A stretch of DNA of 33,778 nt from a virus. Made by a program: the position numbers and the translations under genes. The notes under the pieces were generated by a model. That model worked only from the letters and a program-made list of their open reading frames with translations. It was not told the DNA's origin and ran no database searches. Of this stretch, positions 1 through 6,808 are shown in pieces. How positions within the stretch are numbered: the stretch's first letter is position 1; every line of letters starts with the position of its first letter. The stretch lies in IMG/VR virus record IMGVR_UViG_3300011113_000503, positions 1-33,778 of that record. One strand, written 5' to 3'.

Positions 1-127
1 GCGGTGTAGTCTGTGCCACAGCCAAGGTGGGAGGCGTAGGACCTTTGTACTGAACAATCGTTACATCATTGCCGAGCTTATCAATCGAAGCAGAGCCAGC
101 GGGAACCATCCACTTAGGATGGCTAAC
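1..127. repeat. terminal direct repeat, left copy (circle junction)
   Basis: These 127 bases are identical to positions 33652-33778. The portal reading frame continues without interruption when the two copies are merged. The length equals a common assembly word size, so I read this as the overlap of a circular contig, not a true phage terminal repeat. The unique genome length is then 33651 bp. Confidence 0.93.
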
Positions 128-1246
128 CAGTAATAGGTTACGCAGGATGATGTTGGTGAGATTGTTGTAGGTGCCAGTCAAGCCTTTGACGATCTCATAG
201 AAGCTGTGACCGTAAAGCTCACCAGGGAAGTCAATGTCTGTGAATCTCACAAACGGAAGACCACGCATGGAGTAAGGGCTTTCTGAGTTTTCTAAGATGC
301 AATCACGAGTGAACTTAATCACTCGGCCCTTCTCCATGCCGGGCTGGCGCTTAGCATAGAACGTATAGACACGGCACTCGTTGCGCGTGGGTCGCAACTC
401 CATGCGATCATAGTCATAGACTTGATCGTTATGCGTTCTAATCTGCGCCGCTTTTTCCGGGTACTTAATCCTAAGTGCGTCACAGCTCACCATCTCAGAA
501 GTGAAGCAATGTAGCACTTCACCCATGGTGTTCTTCTTGTCGAGTAACACCTCTGGCGAAAGCGTGACCTTGTATTCAACGTCCCCGATATGCACCGGAT
601 CTTCTACATAGAGCAGATTGCCGAAATCATCTTTCTGCTGCTGGCCACTGTCATCAAGAAGCGGGATCTTTTTTCCATACTTCTTTTTGGACTCTACATA
701 AGCAGGCGAGAGCGGTCCTAGCTTTGAGTTCCAAGTGATGAACAGATAGCTCTCACCCAAGATCATTGCGTGAGTAGCGAGCTGAAGCTGGATCACGCCC
801 TCAAAGTCGTTCTCGTACCAGATATGATCGAGGAGCGACTTACAGGCTTTTGCTGCGAGCTTATCACCAAGCTCATCGTTAGTTGGGAGAACGGCGACTG
901 CGGGCCGAAACTTGATCAGGCGGGACGCCCTATTTTTTGTGAGGTCAAATAGATGATTCGCTACGATTTTCCGTAGGAAGGTTGAACGGTCGGCAGCGCG
1001 GTCACGGTTCTCCGCCCTAGCTTCGCTCTCTTGGTATTGAATGCCTTTGTAGAGGGCGAGGTTACGGCGCTGAACGCGAATGCGCGGTTCGTTTTCATGT
1101 TCTAAAAAACTAAGCTCGGTCGTGAGCCAGTTTAAAATCTCCTTCTCGTTCCTCGGATCATCAAGATCAATAGAGAAGAGCGGCCTAGCTGGCTGCGCAT
1201 AATTCTTCTCTGTGTTGAGATCGTCGAACGAGTAGGAGACTGTCAT
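1..1246 (-). CDS. portal protein, N-terminal part (gene crosses the contig junction)
   Basis: The portal protein forms the dodecameric ring at the capsid vertex through which DNA is packaged and ejected. Reading the minus strand from ATG at 1246, the frame stays open to base 1 and continues from 33651 to the stop at 32675, giving 740 residues, close to the P22 portal (about 725). The N-terminal part starts MTVSYSFDDLNTEKNYAQ and is charged and helical. It is followed by the aromatic and beta-rich stem/wing region typical of portals. The identification rests mainly on position (terminase upstream, scaffold and capsid downstream), size and overall character. The start has only a weak Shine-Dalgarno, but an in-frame TAG lies just upstream, so no earlier ATG is possible. 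Confidence 0.85.
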   Translation of the reverse strand, partial: MTVSYSFDDLNTEKNYAQPARPLFSIDLDDPRNEKEILNWLTTELSFLEHENEPRIRVQRRNLALYKGIQYQESEARAENRDRAADRSTFLRKIVANHLFDLTKNRASRLIKFRPAVAVLPTNDELGDKLAAKACKSLLDHIWYENDFEGVIQLQLATHAMILGESYLFITWNSKLGPLSPAYVESKKKYGKKIPLLDDSGQQQKDDFGNLLYVEDPVHIGDVEYKVTLSPEVLLDKKNTMGEVLHCFTSEMVSCDALRIKYPEKAAQIRTHNDQVYDYDRMELRPTRNECRVYTFYAKRQPGMEKGRVIKFTRDCILENSESPYSMRGLPFVRFTDIDFPGELYGHSFYEIVKGLTGTYNNLTNIILRNLLLVSHPKWMVPAGSASIDKLGNDVTIVQYKGPTPPTLAVAQTTP

Positions 1247-1256
1247 GGTAAGAATG

Positions 1257-1466
1257 TTAAGCTAAATTCTCAAAAATGTCCTTCTGTAAAGAATCTTTAA
1301 TTTCATCATTCATCTTTTGAAATTGAGAATCAGCAGGGACAAACTGGACGCTATGCGTTGATTTCTGCATGGCTTTGAGTTCAGTAGTGGCCCACCACAG
1401 GCCGATCAAGCAAACGACTTGAAGAACGAGAACGATTCCAAAGGCTGCGGCAATTAGCGGCATCAT
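1257..1466 (-). CDS. small membrane protein of unknown function
   Basis: A 69-residue protein with one strong hydrophobic segment (about residues 3-26, PLIAAAFGIVLVLQVVCLIG then LWWA), followed by a polar tail ending NLA. It is expected to span the inner membrane once. It starts at the ATG that overlaps the stop of the preceding 53-residue gene (ATGA) and ends 10 bases before the portal start, so it is part of the packaging operon. A one-span protein between terminase and portal could be a holin-like or head-assembly accessory protein, but nothing in the sequence decides this. Confidence 0.7.
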   Translation of the reverse strand: MMPLIAAAFGIVLVLQVVCLIGLWWATTELKAMQKSTHSVQFVPADSQFQKMNDEIKDSLQKDIFENLA

Positions 1467-1624
1467 AGTTTTACTTTCTTAAGCGCCTCCGCTGCTAAAC
1501 AGGGGTCGCATTTTAGTTTTGTTTGCCGCATCCATGGCTCACAGGTGCATCCGGGCTCAGCAATTTTAAACAGAACTTTTTTCATGAACATGTGCTCTGT
1601 CTTCAATTGCTCTGCGAGTGTCAT
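1463..1624 (-). CDS. tiny cysteine-containing protein (53 aa)
   Basis: A 53-codon frame starting at the ATG that overlaps the terminase stop (ATGA at 1624-1621) and ending in a second ATGA overlap with the next gene (1466-1463). The protein begins MTLAEQLKTEHMFMKK. It carries a C-x-C pair (GCTCEP) and a C-x2-C pair (KCDPC), a plausible zinc-binding set. Coupling at both ends and exact filling of the gap between two real genes support it as a true gene. Function unknown. Confidence 0.7.
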   Translation of the reverse strand: MTLAEQLKTEHMFMKKVLFKIAEPGCTCEPWMRQTKLKCDPCLAAEALKKVKL

Positions 1625-3027
1625 GTCTCCAATTCATCCACAGACTCACCCCAATCGTCAAACGCTGGGAAGTCGTGTGAAGGTCTAGCGCCACGCCACA
1701 TATTGGAAATCTCTGCAGGGATAGGCTCTGGTGAGTCTTTCGTCGTGTAGTTTGCAGCATCCAGTGCATAGCGAAGGCAGTCGATTAAGTGGTCATTGGC
1801 TTTAATGATCTTACCGTTCTGGTCTTTGCGGTAGTTCTCCATCTCCCAATAGAGATTTACACAACGATCAGAGAACGTGACTAAGCCATCAACTAGGGCG
1901 TCTTTGATCAGGGCAAGGCCAGAGATCTTATCTGACTTAGCTTTCTGGCTTGGCTCAAAGTGTTCGCTAAACACGTCAAGCATCTCATTAGCAAACCATG
2001 TCTCAGCCTCGTCATAACCTTGACGCCACTCTACTTCAGGCATCTCCATTAGATCTGCGCGCATTCCTAGGAGCCGTCGTCCGATCTGACCCACAGTCAT
2101 GTCAGCTTGAGACTTCTCATAGATTTCATCTAGCAAGTAGATGCGCCTGGAATAGGGGTTGATAGCCAGGAACAGAACCGCAAAGCAGGAAGCCCCAGCA
2201 GGGTCAGCCCACAAGATCCACTCTAGCTTTCTCCTGTCTCGATACAGCTCACGCATGAGTTGCTCATGTGACCTAATGATCTGCTTAGAAAGCATCGGGA
2301 AGATGGCCGAGCGTCCGCCCTTAACGAAGCGGGCCATGTATTCTCGTTCCCACTGATCTCCATCACCGCGAGCATAAAGCTCTGCTTTCTTAGCCTCTAA
2401 CCAAGCGCGACTAATATGAGGATTTGAGTCGCTCGGGAACGTGAAGAAGCGCTTTCTAGGATCGCGTTGATAGGCTTCTGCTACCTGGGTAAACTGACAG
2501 TCATGATCGGGTGGAGTACCTACGATGAGAAGAGGAGTATCGTGTGCAGCGCGGTTAGGATCGTAGGCTTCATAGAACTCAGGCCTGAAGTCTTTGAACT
2601 CATCAAACACCGATAAGCCTTTAGGCTTAACACCCCGGTAAGCCTCTACGTTGTCAGAACCGTCGAGCTTGATGAAACTGCCGTTAGTGAACGTGACACG
2701 CATCTCTGTGTTGTTCACGTCTTTGATCCAGTCCTTGGGTCCAAAGTCTTGGATCCTCCTGCTGGCCCACAGAATTTCACGGGCCTGCTTCATATAAGGA
2801 GCGAAATAGTAGTTCTCACTGCCAGAGTAGGTCCAAGCCCAACGCCAAAGCAGGTAGCCAACTAACTCGCTCTTCCCTAAGTTTCGACCGCACTGAGCAA
2901 AGACTTCTTTAATGTCGTCCTTGATCATAGCTCGCCCGATTTCAATCTGCGCCGGGTGAGGTCTCCACTTTGTGTGTAGCTGATCAAGCCCGCGTACTAT
3001 GCGTTCGATCTCCGGATGCGGTTTCAT
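1621..3027 (-). CDS. terL: terminase large subunit (packaging ATPase-nuclease)
   Basis: The motor that drives DNA into the procapsid and cuts it; 468 residues, normal for the family. The ATPase half shows a Walker A variant at about residues 45-53 (CGRNLGKSE, K52), Walker B at 138-143 (LSVFDE, D142/E143) and a coupling motif at 167-173 (LIVGTPP). The nuclease half has an acidic residue at D275 (ILWADPAG) and the typical C-terminal signature NDHLIDCLRYALD at 411-423 (D412, D416). The start overlaps the small-subunit stop by ATGA (3027-3024), which fixes it. The stop overlaps a tiny downstream gene in the same way. Confidence 0.97.
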   Translation of the reverse strand: MKPHPEIERIVRGLDQLHTKWRPHPAQIEIGRAMIKDDIKEVFAQCGRNLGKSELVGYLLWRWAWTYSGSENYYFAPYMKQAREILWASRRIQDFGPKDWIKDVNNTEMRVTFTNGSFIKLDGSDNVEAYRGVKPKGLSVFDEFKDFRPEFYEAYDPNRAAHDTPLLIVGTPPDHDCQFTQVAEAYQRDPRKRFFTFPSDSNPHISRAWLEAKKAELYARGDGDQWEREYMARFVKGGRSAIFPMLSKQIIRSHEQLMRELYRDRRKLEWILWADPAGASCFAVLFLAINPYSRRIYLLDEIYEKSQADMTVGQIGRRLLGMRADLMEMPEVEWRQGYDEAETWFANEMLDVFSEHFEPSQKAKSDKISGLALIKDALVDGLVTFSDRCVNLYWEMENYRKDQNGKIIKANDHLIDCLRYALDAANYTTKDSPEPIPAEISNMWRGARPSHDFPAFDDWGESVDELET

Positions 3028-3485
3028 TCTTCGGCTTCTTGTTCAACTGGACGCGCTAAAAGAAATGGATCGTTAGTTAAAGCGTCTTGAATTTCTTTGT
3101 GGCTAAGCGGCCTAACTTCAGCGGTGATTTCTTGCTTTTGTTCAAGCTTGTCGCTCATGCCCAGATGCTGCTTCGACAACCATACGCACATCGTTGGATT
3201 ACCACTAAGTGCCATTTCGAACATCTTACGGCGCAGCGAAATCTTTCCATCAGCAGAGTACTTTTTATGGGCCTCCGCAAAAGTGACGCAGTACGTCTTT
3301 TGACACCACCGCTCAATCGTGTCTTCGGAGCACTTAAACCAACCAGCGATCTCAACCAACGTACAGTTAATAGAGCAAAGTTTTTCAAACTCTACCTGGT
3401 TGATCGGAATTGGCGGGCGACCCATTTTCTTTGCTGTGAGCTGCATAGGTTCGCCGACTATTTTCGAGGTGTCTTTTTTTTCCAA
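3024..3485 (-). CDS. terS: terminase small subunit
   Basis: The DNA-recognition subunit that loads the large terminase. About 153 residues with a helix-turn-helix-like stretch at roughly residues 42-62 (TLVEIAGWFKCSEDTIERWC) after a GRPP linker. A later segment, RRKMFEMALSGNPTMCVWLS, is typical of small terminases that count on a helical oligomerisation domain. It sits immediately upstream of terL with a 4-base overlap. The start is uncertain: the longest frame begins with TTG at 3485, and an internal ATG at 3446 would give about 140 residues. Confidence 0.88.
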   Translation of the reverse strand: MEKKDTSKIVGEPMQLTAKKMGRPPIPINQVEFEKLCSINCTLVEIAGWFKCSEDTIERWCQKTYCVTFAEAHKKYSADGKISLRRKMFEMALSGNPTMCVWLSKQHLGMSDKLEQKQEITAEVRPLSHKEIQDALTNDPFLLARPVEQEAEE

Positions 3486-3537
3486 ATCTCTACACCAAAC
3501 GACTTATAGAGGGCGGATACGTTGCGTCATGCTCTTT

Positions 3538-3804
3538 TTACTCTGGCTTTGCTTCAGCGGGCTTCTTCGCCTTCACCGGACGACTGCGGGCGTGAACTTC
3601 GGTCTCTAACTTGAGGAGTTCCGGGATCGGCCAGTCGCGGAAGCGCTGGAAGATATAGTCCTGGATCCGCGTCTGAATGATCTGACGCACCTGCTCTCGA
3701 AAAGCAGGGTAATCGACCTCAATATTAAAGACGCGCTGGCAGTATTCCTCGACGGCTTCGACCTCTGATCTAATGGCCGACTCGTTCCTTGGTCCAATAA
3801 ACAT
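3538..3804 (-). CDS. unknown protein, first gene of the late strand
   Basis: 88 residues beginning MFIGPRNESAIRSEVEAV, helical and acidic at the front, aromatic in the middle (DYIFQRFRDWPIPELL) and with a lysine/proline/alanine tail (KAKKPAEAKPE). It is the first gene transcribed leftward from the divergent control region, followed after 52 bases by the small terminase. This position suits a packaging accessory or a regulator of late genes; no motif decides. The ATG at 3804 lies very close to promoter-like sequences, so its leader must be short. Confidence 0.7.
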   Translation of the reverse strand: MFIGPRNESAIRSEVEAVEEYCQRVFNIEVDYPAFREQVRQIIQTRIQDYIFQRFRDWPIPELLKLETEVHARSRPVKAKKPAEAKPE

Positions 3805-3883
3805 AGTTAAACATTATTAAATCATGTCAAAAGATTCAACAGAATTGAGTAGTTATCTTAACCAACTGTATAACCTTTTGACA
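3803..3883. promoter_or_regulatory. divergent early/late control region
   Basis: The only place where the two gene blocks diverge. A perfect 9-bp inverted pair, TGTCAAAAG (3825-3833) and CTTTTGACA (3875-3883), gives two outward-facing TTGACA boxes. Rightward, another candidate is TTGAGT (3845-3850), an 18-bp spacer and TATAAC (3869-3874). Leftward -10 choices (AACTAT or TAATGT) are weaker. The 9-mers may be -35 elements, operator half-sites or both. Confidence 0.55.
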
Positions 3884-3938
3884 CTAAAGCATAAAACGAC
3901 ACACTAGAAACATCGGCGCACCGTGTTAATATGAGGGC

Positions 3939-4178
3939 ATGAACTACAATCAACGCGAATTGAGAAAGTTTAAATCCGGTCAATGGTGCAACCTTCAGTT
4001 ATTGACCCTGGACTACACTAGCGAGTCGGAGAGGCTACAACGCCTCGGTGAGCTTTCATCAGTCAACTACGATGGCTGTGGCCGAAGGTGGTTCGATATC
4101 AGTTCTGGGCGTCTGAACGACGACGGCATCGGCGTTCAAGTTGAGCTGTCATGCTGGGCTATGCGGAGGGCTTTATGA
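3939..4178 (+). CDS. unknown early protein (79 aa)
   Basis: First gene of the plus-strand block, starting MNYNQRELRKFKSGQWCNLQ, about 55 bases after a promoter-like TTGACA. The protein is polar with no membrane segment or recognisable motif. It ends in an ATGA overlap with the next gene, so the two are translationally coupled. First early genes of phages are often host-takeover proteins; that is only an inference here. Confidence 0.65.
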   Translation: MNYNQRELRKFKSGQWCNLQLLTLDYTSESERLQRLGELSSVNYDGCGRRWFDISSGRLNDDGIGVQVELSCWAMRRAL

Positions 4179-4366
4179 AACCAAACCTAGACCGAATCGC
4201 TGATGAATTGCTCGCCGACCGCCCTCTTGAGGTGTTGCCTGATCATACTGTCTTAGCGAACCTGCTTCGACAGGGCGCTCTCCCGATTGAGATTTTGAAC
4301 CATCCCGCCTGCGATCGTTGGCCTGAAACCTATACATGGCTTCGAGTTGAACTAAGCCAGGAATGA
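4175..4366 (+). CDS. unknown early protein (63 aa)
   Basis: I place the start at ATG 4175 because GGAGG stands 5 bases upstream and the ATGA overlap with the preceding stop is exact; an earlier in-frame ATG at 4151 has neither. The product begins MKPNLDRIADELLADRPLEV, acidic and helical, and ends ELSQE. No family recognised. It lies in a run of five small early genes ending at a terminator near 5341. Confidence 0.65.
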   Translation: MKPNLDRIADELLADRPLEVLPDHTVLANLLRQGALPIEILNHPACDRWPETYTWLRVELSQE

Positions 4367-4373
4367 GGCTCTT

Positions 4374-4592
4374 ATGGATTCATCCAACCTGGAACAAAAA
4401 GTTGAAGAAATCCTTTTGAAAGCGCGGCAAACGAAAACCCATTGGCGTGAGCTAATTCGGTTCACAGTCTCGATTAACGGCGCTCTCTGGGTCAATGAAG
4501 GCGGTCAGAACGGGAATCCGTGGGACCTTTGGCTCGTTAAACAGGGAACGGCTGGCAAGACCAGAAAGACTTTTCGACGCATCAGCCTATAG
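4374..4592 (+). CDS. unknown early protein (72 aa)
   Basis: Starts MDSSNLEQKVEEILLKARQ, a short amphipathic helix, then mixed sequence with several tryptophans (WRELIRF, GALWVNEGG, NPWDLWLV) and a basic tail (GKTRKTFRRISL). It follows the previous gene after 7 bases, with AGG upstream of the ATG. No family recognised. Confidence 0.6.
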   Translation: MDSSNLEQKVEEILLKARQTKTHWRELIRFTVSINGALWVNEGGQNGNPWDLWLVKQGTAGKTRKTFRRISL

Positions 4593-4606
4593 AACGAAGG
4601 TGCAGC

Positions 4607-5134
4607 GTGAAAACGGATTCTTTTGTAATGAGTTATGTTCAGAGCGAAGCCGACAGGCGAGCTCGCGCACTTCTAGAGAATCCCGGCTTAGTTAAACTAC
4701 TTTTAAACGCCGCCGTATTCAGGGGTTCGCTGCCGAAGTTTTGGCGCATTCTGCGCGACGAAGAGTATCTAAAGCTTAGGCTCAAGGGTCTTAATTACGA
4801 CACGGCAGGAGCTTGGGTGGTCGCGTTTAATGAAGTAGCCCAAAGTGTGCTGCGCGATGCTCGCAGGCAGTTTGACATTCTTCTACGAGATGGCAGGATC
4901 TTCACGATAATCGAGCGCTTTGATCCACTAAAGTGTAAGTGGGTATTTTCCAGTGCTTTTGAGAATTTTAGCAACGACACTCACTGGCGCATGAAGTTTA
5001 CGAGAGCGTCTAAGTTCTCCAAAGACTATCGCGCATCGCTTGATCACAGAACGCGTCAAGAAGTTGTCAAATGCACTGAGTGCAGCAAAGCATTTAAACC
5101 AAACTCATGCGCCAACTCATCACCAGAGAAATGA
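4607..5134 (+). CDS. unknown early protein (175 aa) with C-terminal cysteine motif
   Basis: Begins at a GTG with GAAGG upstream. The 175-residue product is rich in arginine and lysine. Its C-terminus carries KCTECSKAFKPNSC (about residues 154-168), a C-x2-C with a later cysteine that could bind zinc. The middle is hydrophobic and aromatic (LPKFWRILRDEEYLKLRLKG). It overlaps the next gene by ATGA. A nucleic-acid-binding role is plausible but unproven; I do not recognise the family. Confidence 0.65.
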   Translation: MKTDSFVMSYVQSEADRRARALLENPGLVKLLLNAAVFRGSLPKFWRILRDEEYLKLRLKGLNYDTAGAWVVAFNEVAQSVLRDARRQFDILLRDGRIFTIIERFDPLKCKWVFSSAFENFSNDTHWRMKFTRASKFSKDYRASLDHRTRQEVVKCTECSKAFKPNSCANSSPEK

Positions 5135-5337
5135 GCCTAACGCGAGAGCAAGCAAAACTCGTTAGGGAATTCATCGCACTCAACAAGGGTAATCTTGAAC
5201 CGCCTCATGGATACCTTGCTGGACGGCTCGACCCATCTCCCGGCCCGTTCACAGGCTTTCCACGACTTTACCTAGTCAGCCTAGAGAGTGATCTCTGGCA
5301 TGAGGCGTTAACGCGAGTGCTTCAGTGGACTAAATAA
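5131..5337 (+). CDS. unknown early protein (68 aa)
   Basis: Start chosen at ATG 5131, which overlaps the preceding stop (ATGA); an upstream in-frame ATG at 5107 lacks a ribosome site. The product begins MSLTREQAKLVREFIALNKG and has a proline/glycine-rich centre (DPSPGPFTGFPRLYL), then a helical end. Last gene of the first early group, directly before a terminator hairpin. Confidence 0.6.
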   Translation: MSLTREQAKLVREFIALNKGNLEPPHGYLAGRLDPSPGPFTGFPRLYLVSLESDLWHEALTRVLQWTK

Positions 5338-5340
5338 AAA

Positions 5341-5382
5341 AGCCCACTCGGGATCAACCAATCCGAGCAGGCTCTTCTATTG
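5341..5382. terminator. intrinsic terminator, probably bidirectional
   Basis: A hairpin AGCC..CTCGG / CCGAG..GGCT (5341-5373) follows the early gene group. TCTTCTATT lies on its right and AAAAAA on its left, so the minus-strand direction has the better T-run. Confidence 0.75.
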
Positions 5383-5445
5383 TAGCGCGGAAAAGGAACA
5401 ACTACCGCGCCTCACCTCTTGCCTCAAACGAATCCCCTCACGCAA

Positions 5446-5485
5446 CAAAAAAGGGCAGCACTCCCGATGAGAGCAATGCCCCTTT
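5446..5485 (-). terminator. intrinsic terminator facing left
   Basis: Bulged hairpin with AAGGG..CCCTT arms (5451-5485) and a run of A at 5446-5452, which becomes a T-run on the minus strand. The rightward T-run is poor, so it should stop leftward transcription, although no minus-strand gene is visible to its right until the convergent block near 9569. Confidence 0.6.
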
Positions 5486-5870
5486 AGGTGTTCGCCGGGA
5501 CTAACGAACCCGCCTAGAATGACAAAGTTACGACGGTTGGTCAACTATTGTAATTTAGACCTTGGACGGTTCGACAGTTTTCACTTCCCCAGCTAGCATC
5601 GAAGAAGTAGGACATGAGTCATAACAGGCCACAAGAGGGTCTGCCCTGACTGTAGCTAAGCTGGCGAGCACGTCGCGATGATGTTCCAGACAGCAGTTCT
5701 AAGCCCGTAAAGGCTAGCAGGTCGAGAGTCCGAGAGGGAAGGGGATCACAGTTTCCGGCTTTACGGTGCGGAAGCAACTCTTGGTTTAACTTGGGATGCG
5801 ATGATCGGAGAAATGATCTAGGCCCCTCGTTAGATAGCAAAGTGGGACACGGTTATAAAAAACCATGCGG

Positions 5871-5884
5871 CCTCTATATAGGGG
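5871..5884. repeat. 14-bp near-perfect palindrome
   Basis: CCTCTATATAGGGG reads the same on both strands apart from one T-G pair. This suits a dimeric regulator site, and the TATATA core could also serve as a -10 element. Confidence 0.45.
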
Positions 5885-5945
5885 AACGTGTATCTAAAAT
5901 CTGTGTAACCCAGTAGTTCTTCAGTTCTTCAAGATGGACCACTGT

Positions 5946-6000
5946 TCTGGGGCTCCACCCCAGACCCCGGGCTTGCCGATCGGATTACCGATAGCCAAGC
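5946..6000. repeat. tandem stem-loops
   Basis: First hairpin: TCTGGGG (5946-5952) with CCCCAGA (5958-5964) and loop CTCCA. Second: a 13-position stem at 5971-6000, GCTTGCCGATCGG with CCGATAGCCAAGC around an ATTA loop and two mismatches. Neither has a T-run, so these look like structural elements, not terminators. Confidence 0.55.
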
Positions 6001-6067
6001 TCTCAACAAGGGAAACACCTCGGATTTAGCTTAATCTACTCTGAATCCAATCAAGGCTAACCAGGTC

Positions 6068-6117
6068 AAGAGAGGTTTATAACCTCTCTTTATCAAGTGA
6101 ATACCCTTGCTAGCAAG
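6068..6117. repeat. two perfect palindromes
   Basis: AAGAGAGGTT-TAT-AACCTCTCTT (6068-6090) has perfect 10-bp arms. CTTGCTAGCAAG (6106-6117) is a perfect 12-bp palindrome. They lie about 80-125 bases before the zinc-ribbon gene and are candidates for operator or origin sites. The first is followed by TTTATC and could be a weak terminator. Confidence 0.55.
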
Positions 6118-6173
6118 CCGAGTGAGAACTTTCGTAAACCACTAGACGACCGACTCCTCTACACAAACGATGA

Positions 6174-6189
6174 ATATTCTATAGAGTAT
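6174..6189 (+). promoter_or_regulatory. 16-bp near-palindrome at the start of the second early group
   Basis: ATATTCTATAGAGTAT pairs with itself at all but one position and ends 5 bases before the ATG at 6195, where a ribosome site should be. It could be an operator or include a -10 element; no good Shine-Dalgarno is visible here. Confidence 0.4.
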
Positions 6190-6194
6190 CACTC

Positions 6195-6386
6195 ATGAGC
6201 GAGTTCCCTCACAAGCTAACGATCTGCCCTAACTGTCACCTCTCGCTTTTAGAGCAAGTGAGTCTAACGAGTGACGGTGAGAAGAGAAAATGCCCGATCT
6301 GTGGCTTCACGGTCATTAGACGAACGAAACATAAGCAAGAAGACCTTGACGATCCGTTTCATGCGTTGCAAGAGCGAGAGCTATGA
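6195..6386 (+). CDS. small zinc-ribbon protein (63 aa)
   Basis: MSEFPHKLTICPNCH... contains C11-P-N-C14 and C33-P-I-C36, the two knuckles of a zinc ribbon, followed by a basic and acidic tail (RRTKHKQEDLDDPF). Such proteins usually bind nucleic acid or a transcription partner. It overlaps the next gene by ATGA at 6383-6386. The leader is full of palindromes, so tight regulation is likely. Confidence 0.75.
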   Translation: MSEFPHKLTICPNCHLSLLEQVSLTSDGEKRKCPICGFTVIRRTKHKQEDLDDPFHALQEREL

Positions 6387-6784
6387 ATCAACCAAACAAC
6401 CAACCCACTCATTTCTGCATCTGGTGCAATAACGATGGCTTCGTAACAGCGATTACGAAAGACATGGCTGAGCGTCTAAACGCGGCAATCGAAGTAAAGC
6501 CAGAAGTCGATTATCAATACGTCTTTCGCTGCCTCTGTTCATCAGGGCAGCTTCGAGAAGAAGTGGCAATCCCGATGCTAGCAGGAGCGTTTGCTAACTC
6601 CTACGTCCCGTATGATCCCATCTATAAGCGAACGCTTGAACCCTTGCCGGTACTTCCTGTGAAAGCCAAACCGTTTAAACGACCGAACCAACCTGCACAG
6701 ACTTCAGTCATTGATCGAAGAAGCCTAAGCAGCGAGAGACCAAGCGAAGCCGATGAGTCTTCTCACCAAGATGCCCTGTGGTAG
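6383..6784 (+). CDS. unknown protein with cysteine pairs (133 aa)
   Basis: The N-terminal half has C12-x2-C15 (FCIWCNNDGF) and C50-x-C52 (VFRCLCSSG), which could form a zinc site. The C-terminal half (from about residue 85) is a proline-rich, basic, disordered tail ending HQDALW. It is translationally coupled to the zinc-ribbon gene. This architecture resembles small phage replication accessory proteins, but I do not recognise a family. Confidence 0.7.
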   Translation: MNQPNNQPTHFCIWCNNDGFVTAITKDMAERLNAAIEVKPEVDYQYVFRCLCSSGQLREEVAIPMLAGAFANSYVPYDPIYKRTLEPLPVLPVKAKPFKRPNQPAQTSVIDRRSLSSERPSEADESSHQDALW

Positions 6785-6806
6785 AATCGTCTTAGGAGAC
6801 TCCTAA
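6760..6806 (+). promoter_or_regulatory. possible promoter and palindrome over the ribosome site
   Basis: TTCTCA (6760-6765), a 16-bp spacer and TAGAAT (6782-6787) form a candidate sigma70 promoter. Just downstream, TTAGGAG-A-CTCCTAA (6792-6806) is a perfect 7-bp inverted repeat that contains the Shine-Dalgarno of the following gene. Confidence 0.4.
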
Positions 6807-6808
6807 AC

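Larger units (their letters stand above)
5338..6194. other. 857-bp non-coding region, structured, candidate origin or RNA region
   Basis: No convincing reading frame on either strand; the longest frame, on the minus strand at about 5619-5840, has no ribosome site and an untypical composition. The region holds two terminators near its left end and paired segments such as CCGTAAAG (5705-5712) with CTTTACGG (5759-5766). It also has a near-palindrome at 5871-5884, tandem stem-loops at 5946-6000 and three palindromes between 6068 and 6189. It lies between the first early genes and the recombination genes. An origin, an operator cluster or a structured RNA would all fit. Confidence 0.6.

Noticed and set aside
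1-127. Genuine terminal repeat of a T7-like linear genome
   Set aside because: The repeat lies in the middle of the portal gene and is exactly 127 bases, an assembler word length; circular overlap explains it better.
770-952. Plus-strand frame of 60 codons over the portal gene
   Set aside because: Lies entirely inside the portal reading frame on the other strand.
5619-5840. Minus-strand frame of 73 codons in the non-coding region
   Set aside because: No ribosome site, Ser/Arg/Leu-heavy product unlike phage proteins here; probably chance.
5540-5840. Known large RNA (RNase P, tmRNA, group I or II intron)
   Set aside because: I looked for the conserved core sequences on both strands and did not find them; pairing is present but matches no RNA family I can name.
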